Shown here one piece after another: positions 36,020 through 44,625 of a stretch of DNA of 64,000 bases; the stretch's first letter is position 1, and each line of letters starts with the position of its first letter. A program made the translations under genes and the position numbers. The notes under the pieces were generated by a model. The model made no database searches, was not told the origin of the DNA, and saw nothing but the letters and a program-made list of their open reading frames with translations. The stretch is from Stappia sp. BW2 (GTDB taxonomy: Bacteria; Pseudomonadota; Alphaproteobacteria; Rhizobiales; Stappiaceae). The stretch covers positions 1,550,001 through 1,614,000 of the forward strand of contig NZ_VIRG01000070.1 in assembly GCF_008107695.1 (NCBI RefSeq), given 5' to 3'.

Positions 36020-37185
36020 AGACCGGCTATGTCGGATTGGGTGCGAGAATTGCCAACGTCAGCAACTGCCTGCAGAAGGTTTCTGGAGATCTTGAGCCCT
36101 GCGCCTACGTCGACCCGACACCGACCGGCCTCAAGCATGTCGAAGCGAAGTGCGGCCACAGCCTGACTGCCTATACGGATCTCGCCAGGATGATCCAAAG
36201 GGAGAAGCTCGATCTTCTGATGATCGGGTCGCCCAACTTCATGCATCTGGATCACCTCAGAATCGCGTTGGAGACTGATGTCCGCTACATCTTCTGCGAA
36301 AAGCCCATTGTCGTCAGCGAGGAGGAAACGTTCGAGCTTCTTTCCCTGATGAAGAAGCATGGCGGATCGAAGCGTGTCCTTGTCGGTTTGGTCCTGCGCT
36401 ATTCGCCGCTCTACACCGAGCTTCAGAAGAGCCTGAAATCCGGACAGATCGGCAAGGTGGTCTCCATCGAGGCCTCAGAGCATATCGGCCCCTACCATGG
36501 CTCCTTCTTCATGCGCGACTGGCGTCGCTACGACAAAAACTCCGGCGGCTTCATGCTGGAAAAATGTTGCCACGACCTCGACCTTTATCAGGGTGTCACC
36601 GGCTGCCGTCCGCGTTTCGTGTCCAGCTTCGGCGGACGCAAAAGCTTCGTTCCCGAAAACCGGCCGGATCAGGACCACACTTTCCCGACACCCAAGATCG
36701 AAGGCAGGGTTGACCCCTTCACCCCTCGCTGGGGCGGGGGCAATGCCGACTTCGACAGCGACGGCGACATCATCGACTATCAGACGGCGCTGATCGAATA
36801 TCAGGACGGCGCAAACCTTTGCTTTCACACCAACATGTATGTGCCGGACGAATTCCGCCGATTTGCGGTCATGGGCACTAAGGGCATGGCGGAAGGCGAC
36901 TTCATCCGCAACTACTATCGCGTTCATGACGCCCTCACCTCTGCCTGTCTGGTCGACAAACCCAAGGTCGTCGATGCAAGCAGGCACGGCCATTACGGCG
37001 CGGATGAAGCCATGGCGCGAGACCTCGTCGATTATTTCAAGAATGGCGGAAATCTGCCGGTTGGGGTTCTGGATGCACTGGAAGCCGGTCTGACGGCAAT
37101 CAAACTGGATGAAGCGCGCCGGACGCGTAGCGTCATAGATCTCACCGACACCTGGCAGCAGTTCGACAGCTACGGCGTGGCATAG
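36016..37185 (+). CDS. Gfo/Idh/MocA-family oxidoreductase
   Basis: NAD(P)-dependent dehydrogenase of 389 residues. It has a Rossmann start TGYVGLGARIANV, the FCEKPIV motif (about 94-100) holding the catalytic Lys-Pro pair, and a C-terminal half with GGFMLEKCCHDLDLYQ, whose His is the usual active-site residue. Sugars or inositols are common substrates; here an amino sugar or a MurNAc-derived compound is likely (inference). Coupled to cutC by an ATGA overlap. Confidence 0.88.
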   Translation: MKTGYVGLGARIANVSNCLQKVSGDLEPCAYVDPTPTGLKHVEAKCGHSLTAYTDLARMIQREKLDLLMIGSPNFMHLDHLRIALETDVRYIFCEKPIVVSEEETFELLSLMKKHGGSKRVLVGLVLRYSPLYTELQKSLKSGQIGKVVSIEASEHIGPYHGSFFMRDWRRYDKNSGGFMLEKCCHDLDLYQGVTGCRPRFVSSFGGRKSFVPENRPDQDHTFPTPKIEGRVDPFTPRWGGGNADFDSDGDIIDYQTALIEYQDGANLCFHTNMYVPDEFRRFAVMGTKGMAEGDFIRNYYRVHDALTSACLVDKPKVVDASRHGHYGADEAMARDLVDYFKNGGNLPVGVLDALEAGLTAIKLDEARRTRSVIDLTDTWQQFDSYGVA

Positions 37186-37193
37186 GGGGCACA

Positions 37194-37370
37194 ATGACGC
37201 GATCATCGAGAAAGAAAGACGCCTTCCCGCTTCTTCTGCTGGTGTCGGCCTCGCTCTTGATGCTGGCCATCGTTGCCTACCCGTTGTTCGAAACGTTCCG
37301 ACTCTCTGTCACAAACACAAACTTGAGCCCCGACCTGCCCTCACTGGTAGCACCGGACAAGCACATCTGA
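37194..37370 (+). pseudogene. N-terminal stump of a sugar ABC permease
   Basis: A 58-residue frame 8 bases after the dehydrogenase. It opens MTRSSRKKDAFP, then one hydrophobic helix (LLLLVSASLLMLAIVAYPLF) and ETFRLSVTNTNL, which is the standard first helix and EAA-preceding loop of MalF/UgpA-type permeases (about 290 residues when complete). After residue 41 the similarity stops and a short unrelated tail ends in TGA. It looks like the remains of a deleted transporter operon. Confidence 0.65.
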
Positions 37371-37397
37371 CAAACGCCGCCCGAGGTCAAAAAACAC

Positions 37398-37427
37398 AAC
37401 GGCCACCCCGAAGGGTGGCCGTTTCTG
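37398..37427. terminator. Bidirectional terminator
   Basis: An 11-bp perfect stem (AACGGCCACCC / GGGTGGCCGTT) with a CGAA loop. The minus side is followed by a GTGTTTTTT tract, the plus side by TTTCTG. It serves the DSD1 operon and the end of the nagK operon. Confidence 0.88.
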
Positions 37428-37460
37428 TGGTGGCAAGAGGCGGGCAAGCCGTCGGGAGGA

Positions 37461-38528
37461 TCAGACGACCTGCCCACGCGCGGCGACAGCTTCAATGCGA
37501 GTCACCACGCCGTCTCGGTGAAACACCAACCGGTCGAACAGGTTGGAAACGACGCACGTATGGTTCGGAATGATCCGGACCCGTTCACCGATTTGCGGTT
37601 TGCTGCCTGAGTTCGTCAGATCCACAACCGCATGTTCCTCGCTGAGCGACGCAATGGACGCCTCAGGATAGTCAATCAGCAAACCGTGGTCGGAAAAGCC
37701 CAGCAGGTCCGACGTCAAGGCCTTGGAACCGGCATCCAGGACCGCGCGATTTTCGGTGGGCCGCGAGACAACGGTGGCTAGAACATGCATGGCGCAATCA
37801 TCAAGGTCGCACATGCCGGCACGCACCATGGCGCGGTCGTTGAAAATGTAGGTACCGGCTCGGTGTTCCGTCGCGCTCGGGACCTGATCACTGTCGAACA
37901 AACTCGGCGAACCTGCATGCGAGACGACGGGACATTCAAGACCGGCCTGTTTCAGGAGCGCCAGCGTTTCCGAAAAAAAGGCCTCTACTGCCGCTTCAGA
38001 TGATGGTTTCGGATAGGTCAGAAGACCGTGAAACACCAGCCCGGGCAATTCATCGATCCGCTTTGCAAGGTCGGCTGCAGCAGCCGGGCTTTGGACGCCG
38101 TTTCGTCCGCCACCGGTGTCGCATTCAACCAGAACCTTTAACGGCTGACCTCCCGAAAACACCCCTGAAAGGCCATCAACAACGACATCACTATCAGCAA
38201 CGACCTGTAAATTCACTTTGGCGTTCAGCAGTTTGAGCCTGTCGAGCCGTGATTTGCCGAGCATGTTGAATGTGATCAAAATGTCGGTGAAACCAGCTTC
38301 CGCGAAGGTTTCCGCTTCGCTTAATTTCTGACAATTGATGCCGCATGCGCCATGGGCGAGCTGCATTGCCGCCAGTGCCGGGATCTTGTGGGTCTTGATG
38401 TGAGGCCGGAATTTGCGGCCAATCCGGTCGAAATACTCCTGCGCGACCTTGATGTTTGTTTCCATAACCGTTTCGTCGATTACGGCAACCGGGGTCAGAA
38501 GGTCCTGGATGGATAACCCGACGCTCAT
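37461..38528 (-). CDS. DSD1/D-threonine aldolase-like PLP enzyme
   Basis: A 355-residue protein of the fold-type III PLP family. The N-terminus has the barrel start with the PLP lysine in RPHIKTHKIP (about 41-50), CQKLSEAE, VECDTGGGRNGV, and HAGSPSLF; the C-terminal domain ends with PNHTCVV, whose His and Cys bind the metal in D-threonine aldolases and D-serine dehydratases. It would act on a D-3-hydroxyamino acid. Three bases after the M81 gene, same operon. Confidence 0.85.
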   Translation of the reverse strand: MSVGLSIQDLLTPVAVIDETVMETNIKVAQEYFDRIGRKFRPHIKTHKIPALAAMQLAHGACGINCQKLSEAETFAEAGFTDILITFNMLGKSRLDRLKLLNAKVNLQVVADSDVVVDGLSGVFSGGQPLKVLVECDTGGGRNGVQSPAAAADLAKRIDELPGLVFHGLLTYPKPSSEAAVEAFFSETLALLKQAGLECPVVSHAGSPSLFDSDQVPSATEHRAGTYIFNDRAMVRAGMCDLDDCAMHVLATVVSRPTENRAVLDAGSKALTSDLLGFSDHGLLIDYPEASIASLSEEHAVVDLTNSGSKPQIGERVRIIPNHTCVVSNLFDRLVFHRDGVVTRIEAVAARGQVV

Positions 38529-38531
38529 CTT

Positions 38532-40049
38532 TCAGTCTCCATTACGTCCGGCGCGGCCTGCACTGGTCCCGGTTGCCAGGCTGCTCGCCGGAACAGTTTC
38601 GTTGATAGGCCAGATGTCCCGCGGCGCTTTCCTGTAGGGCGTAACCCGGGGGTCGTTGGGATAGGGACGTCCGGCTGCACAATAAAGGATCAGCGGACTG
38701 ATGCGAGCAAAAGACTGATGGAAATGGTTTGTCGATTTTACCACGAGGATTTTTCGTTTGGCCGGATCAATGCCGAAGTTCGAAAATAGGCTGGTGTCGA
38801 AGCACTGGGCACGTGTCGAATTCAGGATCACCTCGATACCGCCGACCCGGATCAGACTCGCATCCCCGATGGGAACGACACTTTGGCCAAAGGCTTGTTC
38901 GGCGTTTCGAATATTGCGGACAACTTCGACTTCGGCATCTATGGGATCACCTGTTTCCGGCGCAGATTTTGCGCCGAACCGAAGCATCATCCGTGCCCCC
39001 TCGCCCGCCGCATGGCAAAGCTGGACGGCTATTGGATCCCAGATTGAACCAAAGGCAATGCTCTCCAGCTTTCTGGCCATGGCTTCCGCCAGAAGCACTG
39101 TAGCGTCGCCCGCCGTTCCTCCGCCGGGATTGTCCCACATATCCGCTATGGTGACCGGGCCGCCATCATATTCCAATGCCGTTGAATAGGCGTCGGACGG
39201 TGTCAGTTCGGGGCTGCGCACCTTGCCGCGCAGTTTGAAAAGAGCCTCGCCCAGGTCGTGCGCTGTCTTTTGCCCCAACTCCGGCGCGTTGTTTGTCACC
39301 GCCAGCAATCTGGTTCCCATTTCGGAAACGTCTCCTGCCATGAAACCATGGACGACCGAGACAGACAAAAGGCCCGGCGTTTCCTTTTCCAGCTGGATCA
39401 TGTCATCGACGAAGCTTCGCATGGGCTCGGACGTGGTCGGAAAAACATCGATCATCTTTGGGTCATAGACGCTCATGACCGGCTTGACCTCGCCGGCAAC
39501 CGCCTGACCGGCAATCCGCCAGGCGTCTTCAGCCCTGTCCACAAAATCGATGTGCGGAAACTCCTTGAAGGCGATAAGGGCATCTGCCGCCGCAACACGC
39601 TTTGCTGTCAGATGACTGTGCGGGTCGAATGTCGCGATGACCGGAACGCTCGGGCCGACGATGGATCGAACTCGGCTGAGAAAATCCCCTTCCGGATCGT
39701 CATAGCCGTCTGCCACCATCGCACCGTGCAAACCGATCACAACGACGTCGAACGGTCCGGCGGCGGCAAGCTGCTCCAGGATCTCGTCGCGCAAACCCTC
39801 GAAGGTCTGCCTGGACACGAGTCCAGCGGGGTCCGCCCAGGCGGCAGTCCCTTCAACCAGTTCCCAACCGTTTTCCCGGGCAAACCGGCGGCCGACCGTG
39901 ACGACCGCCGAACACAATGTCGGGGTTTCGGGATGCTCTCCCGGCCTCGCCAGCAACGAGGCCTTGAACGCGTTGATATCGATCCGGATTGGCGAGAACG
40001 TGTTGGTTTCCGTTGCCAGAACAGCGGTGAAGGCGCGTGGTTGGGTCAT
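38532..40049 (-). CDS. M81 family metallopeptidase (MlrC-like)
   Basis: A 505-residue protein related to microcystinase C. The N-terminus has AVLATETNTFSP, then FDVVVIGLHGAMVADGYDDPEGDFL (about 100-125), IATFDPHSHL and AFKEFPHIDF (likely zinc ligands), followed by DNPGGGTAGDAT and the C-terminal KILVVKSTNHFHQSF. Substrates of most members are unknown; linear peptides with unusual or D residues are candidates. In an operon with the DSD1 enzyme. Confidence 0.87.
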   Translation of the reverse strand: MTQPRAFTAVLATETNTFSPIRIDINAFKASLLARPGEHPETPTLCSAVVTVGRRFARENGWELVEGTAAWADPAGLVSRQTFEGLRDEILEQLAAAGPFDVVVIGLHGAMVADGYDDPEGDFLSRVRSIVGPSVPVIATFDPHSHLTAKRVAAADALIAFKEFPHIDFVDRAEDAWRIAGQAVAGEVKPVMSVYDPKMIDVFPTTSEPMRSFVDDMIQLEKETPGLLSVSVVHGFMAGDVSEMGTRLLAVTNNAPELGQKTAHDLGEALFKLRGKVRSPELTPSDAYSTALEYDGGPVTIADMWDNPGGGTAGDATVLLAEAMARKLESIAFGSIWDPIAVQLCHAAGEGARMMLRFGAKSAPETGDPIDAEVEVVRNIRNAEQAFGQSVVPIGDASLIRVGGIEVILNSTRAQCFDTSLFSNFGIDPAKRKILVVKSTNHFHQSFARISPLILYCAAGRPYPNDPRVTPYRKAPRDIWPINETVPASSLATGTSAGRAGRNGD

Positions 40050-40051
40050 GA

Positions 40052-40573
40052 TTAAGAGACGGCTCCAAGGGGATTAGGCAGATATCCGGCAAACCCGCAA
40101 ATCTTCCAGCGCCCCTCTTTTCGGACACAGAAATAAAGCGTTTGCCACAATAGGCGATCCTCACCGCCATTGGCCTTTCTGATCCGGCCGTCGAACTTCT
40201 TGCGGGCGATTGCACGCGCGCCAGTTATCTCAATGTCATTCAAGCGGGTCGCCTCGAAGATCGCAGCGCGGGCATCTTCGGCAAACTCTGTTTTGGAAAA
40301 CTCATTGGCCTGGCGCAGCCATTCGTTTCTGTAGGTTTCCAGGTCAGGAAAACCGAGACGCCAGTTGTCGGGATTGTCTTCCCTTCGGCCGTCGATACCG
40401 AAGAACGCAGGCTCGTCGAAATCGCTGGAAACCTTCGACCAGTCCGCCGAAACAAAGGCATCGATATCACGCGAAACGAGCATCTCCCAGATCGCTGCCC
40501 GATCTTCGTCTTCGCCCGCGAAGGGATTTGTCTGACTGGTGGGAAGCGCCTGCATACCGGAAACCATTTTCAT
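40052..40573 (-). CDS. NTF2/SnoaL-like protein of unknown function
   Basis: A 173-residue protein with IWEMLVSRDIDAFVSADWSKVSSDF and a C-terminal LLWQTLYFCVRKEGRWKICGFAGYLP, a pattern of the cone-shaped NTF2-like fold (inference from alternation of strands and ending). It is the first gene of the M81-DSD1 operon, with 2 bases to the M81 start. An alternative start at 40555 exists. Function unknown. Confidence 0.75.
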   Translation of the reverse strand: MKMVSGMQALPTSQTNPFAGEDEDRAAIWEMLVSRDIDAFVSADWSKVSSDFDEPAFFGIDGRREDNPDNWRLGFPDLETYRNEWLRQANEFSKTEFAEDARAAIFEATRLNDIEITGARAIARKKFDGRIRKANGGEDRLLWQTLYFCVRKEGRWKICGFAGYLPNPLGAVS

Positions 40574-40652
40574 TTTGACGGTTGATTTTTAAAAAATATA
40601 CGGGTGAAATAAAACCAATGTCAAACCACTATGTAAATCGTTTTCATTTTGG
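40567..40652. promoter_or_regulatory. Divergent promoter region with repeated TTTTCATTTTG
   Basis: The 11-mer TTTTCATTTTG occurs at 40567-40577 and 40641-40651, at both ends of the short region between the M81 operon and ridA. AT-rich sequence lies between. The pair could be sites for the RpiR regulator encoded by the second gene of the ridA operon. Confidence 0.35.
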
Positions 40653-40660
40653 AGCTTAAA

Positions 40661-41047
40661 ATGTCGATCAAACGTTACGGGGCTGAAAAATCTGGTGCCG
40701 GCGGCCAGAACCTGCCCTTCGCAAGAGCCGTCGAAGCTGATGGATGGCTTTATGTTTCCGGACAGGTGCCAATGAAGGATGGTGAGATCGTCGGCACAGG
40801 AATTGTCGAACAGACCCACCTGACCATAAAGAACGTCATCGCGATCCTGGAAGAAGCCGGCTACGGACTTGAGCACATTGTGCGTGTTGGTGTCTGGCTT
40901 GATGACCCGCGCGACTTCTGGTCGTTCAATGGTGTCTACAAGACCTATTTCGGCGAGCATCCGCCGGCACGCGCCTGCGTGCAGTCAACCATGATGGTCG
41001 ACTGCAAGGTCGAAATCGACTGCGTCGCCTACAAGAAACCGGCCTGA
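40661..41047 (+). CDS. RidA family protein
   Basis: A 128-residue RidA/YjgF-type protein, which normally hydrolyses reactive enamine/imine intermediates made by PLP enzymes. It has the family elements GWLYVSGQVPM, QTHLTIKNVIAILEEAGY, VGVWLDDPRDFWSFN and PPARACVQS with the substrate-binding Arg. GGAG lies 10 bases before the ATG at 40661. It heads the operon with rpiR and sits opposite a PLP enzyme operon, a fitting partner. Confidence 0.9.
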   Translation: MSIKRYGAEKSGAGGQNLPFARAVEADGWLYVSGQVPMKDGEIVGTGIVEQTHLTIKNVIAILEEAGYGLEHIVRVGVWLDDPRDFWSFNGVYKTYFGEHPPARACVQSTMMVDCKVEIDCVAYKKPA

Positions 41048-41051
41048 TCCC

Positions 41052-41918
41052 ATGCGGGATCTCCTGTCCGTTCTGCAGCAGATCGAGCCAGACCTTTCCA
41101 AATCGGAACGGATCCTGGCGGCCTTGTTGCGCAGCGATGCCGAATTCATCGTCAACGCCGGCATTACGGATGTTGCAGAACGCGCAGGTGTCTCGCCGCC
41201 GACGGTTACCCGCTTTTGCCGCCGCCTCGGCTGCGAAAGCTACACGGCCTTCAAGGTTCAGGTCGCACAGGTCACCTTCGCCGGAACCAGGTACCTGACC
41301 GCAAACGCAGCGTCCGACGCACCTTCGGACATCGCCGACAGCCTTCTGGCGCAGTTCCAGGATGCTGCGGCCCGTACGCGCGAAGCGCTCGACATGGAGA
41401 GCGTTCTCGCCGCGGCGGATGCCATCTCGACGGCCAAGCTGCTGGCGGCCTTCGGTGCAGGCGGTACGTCCTCCATGATTTCAGATGAAATCCAGAACCG
41501 TTTCTTTCGCCTTGGCCTACGCACGGTCAGCGTCACGGATCATGCCATGCAGTTGATGCAGGCCGCCACCATGCGCACCGGTGACGTCATCGTCGCGTCA
41601 TCCGTTTCCGGCCGAAACCTTCAGATGGTTCGCGCCCTGGAAGCTGCGAAAACCTATGGAGCCGTCGTGATCGCCCTCACCCGGCCCGCCCGTCCAGTTG
41701 CGGACCATGCAGATATCACGATCGCCATTGATCTGCCGGAAGGCGAAAACATCCTGCGGCCGAGCACCAGTCGCTATGCCTTTCTGTTTGTAACGGACCT
41801 TCTGGCAACGCTCGTCGCAATGCGGCGGGGGGATGAGGCACGGGAGAACCTCAGACGAGTCAAATACCAGCTTAGCAACACGCGCGATCTTGACGATAAG
41901 GAAGCACTCGGTGACTGA
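41052..41918 (+). CDS. RpiR/MurR-family transcriptional regulator
   Basis: A 288-residue regulator with an N-terminal HTH_6 domain (LSKSERILAALLRSDAEFI, then VAERAGVSPPTVTRFCRRLGC, about 38-58) and a C-terminal SIS domain (LAAFGAGGTSSMISDEI, VIVASSVSGRNLQMV) that binds a phosphosugar. In E. coli MurR senses MurNAc-6-P, which would suit the murQ context. It is 4 bases after ridA and overlaps the SDR start by eight bases. Confidence 0.9.
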   Translation: MRDLLSVLQQIEPDLSKSERILAALLRSDAEFIVNAGITDVAERAGVSPPTVTRFCRRLGCESYTAFKVQVAQVTFAGTRYLTANAASDAPSDIADSLLAQFQDAAARTREALDMESVLAAADAISTAKLLAAFGAGGTSSMISDEIQNRFFRLGLRTVSVTDHAMQLMQAATMRTGDVIVASSVSGRNLQMVRALEAAKTYGAVVIALTRPARPVADHADITIAIDLPEGENILRPSTSRYAFLFVTDLLATLVAMRRGDEARENLRRVKYQLSNTRDLDDKEALGD

Positions 41919-42705
41919 TCAAACAACGAAGCCTGTTGCGGTGGTGACAGGCGCTGCCGGTGACATCGGCATGGCGATTGCAACCCAATTGTCAGAAACA
42001 CACGTGATTGCCGCCGTCGACATCGACAGGACGGCCCTTGAAGGCGCGGTAGAAGAACTTGAGAACCATGGTGCACGGGTTGCCGCAATCCAATGCGATC
42101 TGACCCAACCGGCCGATCTTGTTCGGCTCTCCCAAGAAGCCTTAAGGCTGGGTGAGGTTGCTACGCTCATCAACAATGCTGGGGCGGCAGCTGCCCTGTC
42201 ATTGCATCAGATGACCGCAGAAACCTTGTCGAGGGATCTCGCGTTGAACCTGGAAGCCGCGCTCAATTGCTTCAAGACGTTTGAAAAGTCCCTGATTGTT
42301 TGCGGTGCCGGCAACGTAATCAATATCGCATCTGTCAACGGACTGTCCGTTTTAGGTCACCCTTCCTACAGCGCAGCCAAGGCCGGATTGATCCAGGCGA
42401 CAAGGTCCATTGCTGTCGAGTATGGCAAGTATGGCATCCGGGCCAATGCCATCGCGCCTGGAACCGTTAAAACCCAAGCCTGGAAGGCCCGTCAGGAAGC
42501 CAATCCGCAGGTTTTTGCAGAAGCCCTCGCCTGGTATCCGTTCAAATCACTCCCGGAGCCAGACGACATTGCCGCAGCCGTTTCCTTTCTGGTCAGTCCG
42601 GCGGCCCGTTGCATCACCGGTGTCTGCCTGCCAGTCGACAGCGGACTGACCGCCGGGTCGCCCTCCCTGGCGCGAACCTTCACTCAATCTGCCGACTTCG
42701 ACTGA
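41911..42705 (+). CDS. Short-chain dehydrogenase/reductase
   Basis: A 264-residue SDR with the cofactor motif VTGAAGDIGMAIA (about 10-22), NNAGAA, the catalytic Ser in INIASVNG and YSAAK (about 160). The GTG start at 41911 lies inside the rpiR end and has AAGGAAG seven bases upstream; the frame is open to 41833. Probably oxidises or reduces a sugar or hydroxy acid released in this pathway. The GH20 gene follows after 9 bases. Confidence 0.88.
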   Translation: MTDQTTKPVAVVTGAAGDIGMAIATQLSETHVIAAVDIDRTALEGAVEELENHGARVAAIQCDLTQPADLVRLSQEALRLGEVATLINNAGAAAALSLHQMTAETLSRDLALNLEAALNCFKTFEKSLIVCGAGNVINIASVNGLSVLGHPSYSAAKAGLIQATRSIAVEYGKYGIRANAIAPGTVKTQAWKARQEANPQVFAEALAWYPFKSLPEPDDIAAAVSFLVSPAARCITGVCLPVDSGLTAGSPSLARTFTQSADFD

Positions 42706-42714
42706 ATTCAGATC

Positions 42715-44625
42715 ATGACCAGGTTTGTGCTCGATTGTTTCTATCGCCCTGCAGAGGACCTTGCAGATTCGCGACAGGAATTTGCGCTGACCAATACCGG
42801 CTCCAAGCCCCTGCAGGCCTTTACCCTGGCTTTTACGGCGCTCAATCGGGCATCAGCTGATGCAAAACTCGAAAACGCCAAAAGCTTCAGCCGGGTCGCA
42901 AGCTTTCATGAAATCACGCCGGAGGCCGGCACAACAATTGGGCCCGGTGAAACCTGGTCTTTCGCGATAACCGGTCTCGCGAATGTAGCAAGGCACCGCC
43001 TCGATGGTCCGAAGTCGGCCTACGTCAGTACTGAAGGCGGTGTCATCGAGGTCATGTGCAATCACCTGGAAGCACCGGAAGAACTGGACAGCGGAGAACG
43101 GCGCTGCATACCGGACGGAGAGCTCTGCGGACCTCTTCATATTGTCCCCTGGCCTCAAAAGGTTGACGTTTCAGAGTATGCCGACAACAAGACAAGCTTC
43201 CTTGTTGATCGAGGCTCTGCTGAAGAAAAGGCAGCTGCCGCAAAGATCAGTGCACTCGCTGCAAGACTCTTTCCAGACTCACCCCACCCATTCCGGTTTG
43301 CGCCATCGCATCACCAGATCGGAATCGAATTCCGGCAAGACACCAGCCTTGCAGATGACGGTTACCGACTGGAGTTTGACCATTCAAAGACAACTTTGAG
43401 CTACAGCGGAGCTGCAGGCCGTGATTATGGCCTGACAACACTCGCCCAGATCGCCTTTGGCAGCTTTCGGGCCCCGGAGACGTTCAAGTTTCCGGCGCGG
43501 GGAACGATTGAGGACGCTCCCCGATTTTCCTGGCGCGGCACGCACCTGGACGTTTCCCGTCACTTCCGGGGCCCCAAGGACATATTGCGGCTGCTCGACA
43601 TTCTGGCCTGGGGCCGGATGAACGTTTTCCAATGGCACCTGACCGACGATGAAGGCTGGCGGCTTGAAATCAAGGCCTATCCCGAGTTGACCGTTAGCGG
43701 CGCTCGGCGCGGGCCAGGCTGTCAGCAGGTTCCTCAGCTTGGCTTTGCAACCGAAGTCTATGAAGGCGCCTACACGCAAGACGAGGTGCGCGAGATCGTT
43801 GCCCATGCGACCAGCCTCAACATCGACATTCTTCCCGAGATCGATGTTCCCGGACACTCGACTGCCGTCTTGAAAACCTACCCGCACTTTGCCGATCAGG
43901 CGGAAGCACCGGAGAGTTATCACTCTGTTCAGGGGTTTCCGAACAATGCCCTTAACCCCGCAATGGATGAAACCTACGCGTTTCTGGAAAAGATTTTTGC
44001 AGAAGTCGCAAGCCTTTTCCCTTTCGAGTTCATTCATATCGGCGGCGATGAAGTGGGCGTCAAATCGTGGCTAGACTCTCCCAAGACCCAACGCCTCATG
44101 GAGGAAAAGGGATTTGCGGATACGTTGGAGGTGCAAGCCTATTTTATGGGCCGCGTGCGTGACATGCTGAAAAAGCTCAACCGGAAACTTGCGGGTTGGG
44201 ATGAGGTTTCTCACGGCGGAGGCATTGATCCGGACGGTGTCCTGCTGATGGCCTGGCAAAAGCAGGAAGTCACCAAAGACCTGATAGACCAGGGCTATGA
44301 CGTTGTTTGCACCCCGGGCCAGAGTTATTACATGGACATGGCTCAGGCTTCAGGTTGGCAGGAACCGGGCGCGGGCTGGGCTGGCGTTTCGACACCGGAA
44401 GACTGCTACACGTATGAGGCATCCGCTGGTCTCAGCGCCGGGAGCGAAAACCGCCTCAAGGGTGTTCAGGCCTGCATCTGGTGCGAGCATATGACCAACA
44501 ACACCATATTCAACCACATGGTCTTTCCCAGGCTTTATGCGGTCGCCGAAGCGGGCTGGACCGAGCCTGCCAACAAGGCATGGCTAAGATTTGCGGCGCA
44601 GGCCCCTTTCTTCCCCCAGCTATGA
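42715..44625 (+). CDS. Beta-N-acetylhexosaminidase, GH20
   Basis: Glycosidase of 636 residues that frees terminal GlcNAc or GalNAc. An N-terminal unassigned domain (about 1-130) is followed by the GH20b domain and the catalytic barrel: SWRGTHLDVSRHF, FQWHLTDDEGWR, PEIDVPGHSTA and the catalytic Asp-Glu pair in IHIGGDEV (about 445-446). No signal peptide is visible, so it seems cytoplasmic and acts on imported chito- or muro-saccharides. The stop overlaps the next start (ATGA). Confidence 0.93.
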   Translation: MTRFVLDCFYRPAEDLADSRQEFALTNTGSKPLQAFTLAFTALNRASADAKLENAKSFSRVASFHEITPEAGTTIGPGETWSFAITGLANVARHRLDGPKSAYVSTEGGVIEVMCNHLEAPEELDSGERRCIPDGELCGPLHIVPWPQKVDVSEYADNKTSFLVDRGSAEEKAAAAKISALAARLFPDSPHPFRFAPSHHQIGIEFRQDTSLADDGYRLEFDHSKTTLSYSGAAGRDYGLTTLAQIAFGSFRAPETFKFPARGTIEDAPRFSWRGTHLDVSRHFRGPKDILRLLDILAWGRMNVFQWHLTDDEGWRLEIKAYPELTVSGARRGPGCQQVPQLGFATEVYEGAYTQDEVREIVAHATSLNIDILPEIDVPGHSTAVLKTYPHFADQAEAPESYHSVQGFPNNALNPAMDETYAFLEKIFAEVASLFPFEFIHIGGDEVGVKSWLDSPKTQRLMEEKGFADTLEVQAYFMGRVRDMLKKLNRKLAGWDEVSHGGGIDPDGVLLMAWQKQEVTKDLIDQGYDVVCTPGQSYYMDMAQASGWQEPGAGWAGVSTPEDCYTYEASAGLSAGSENRLKGVQACIWCEHMTNNTIFNHMVFPRLYAVAEAGWTEPANKAWLRFAAQAPFFPQL

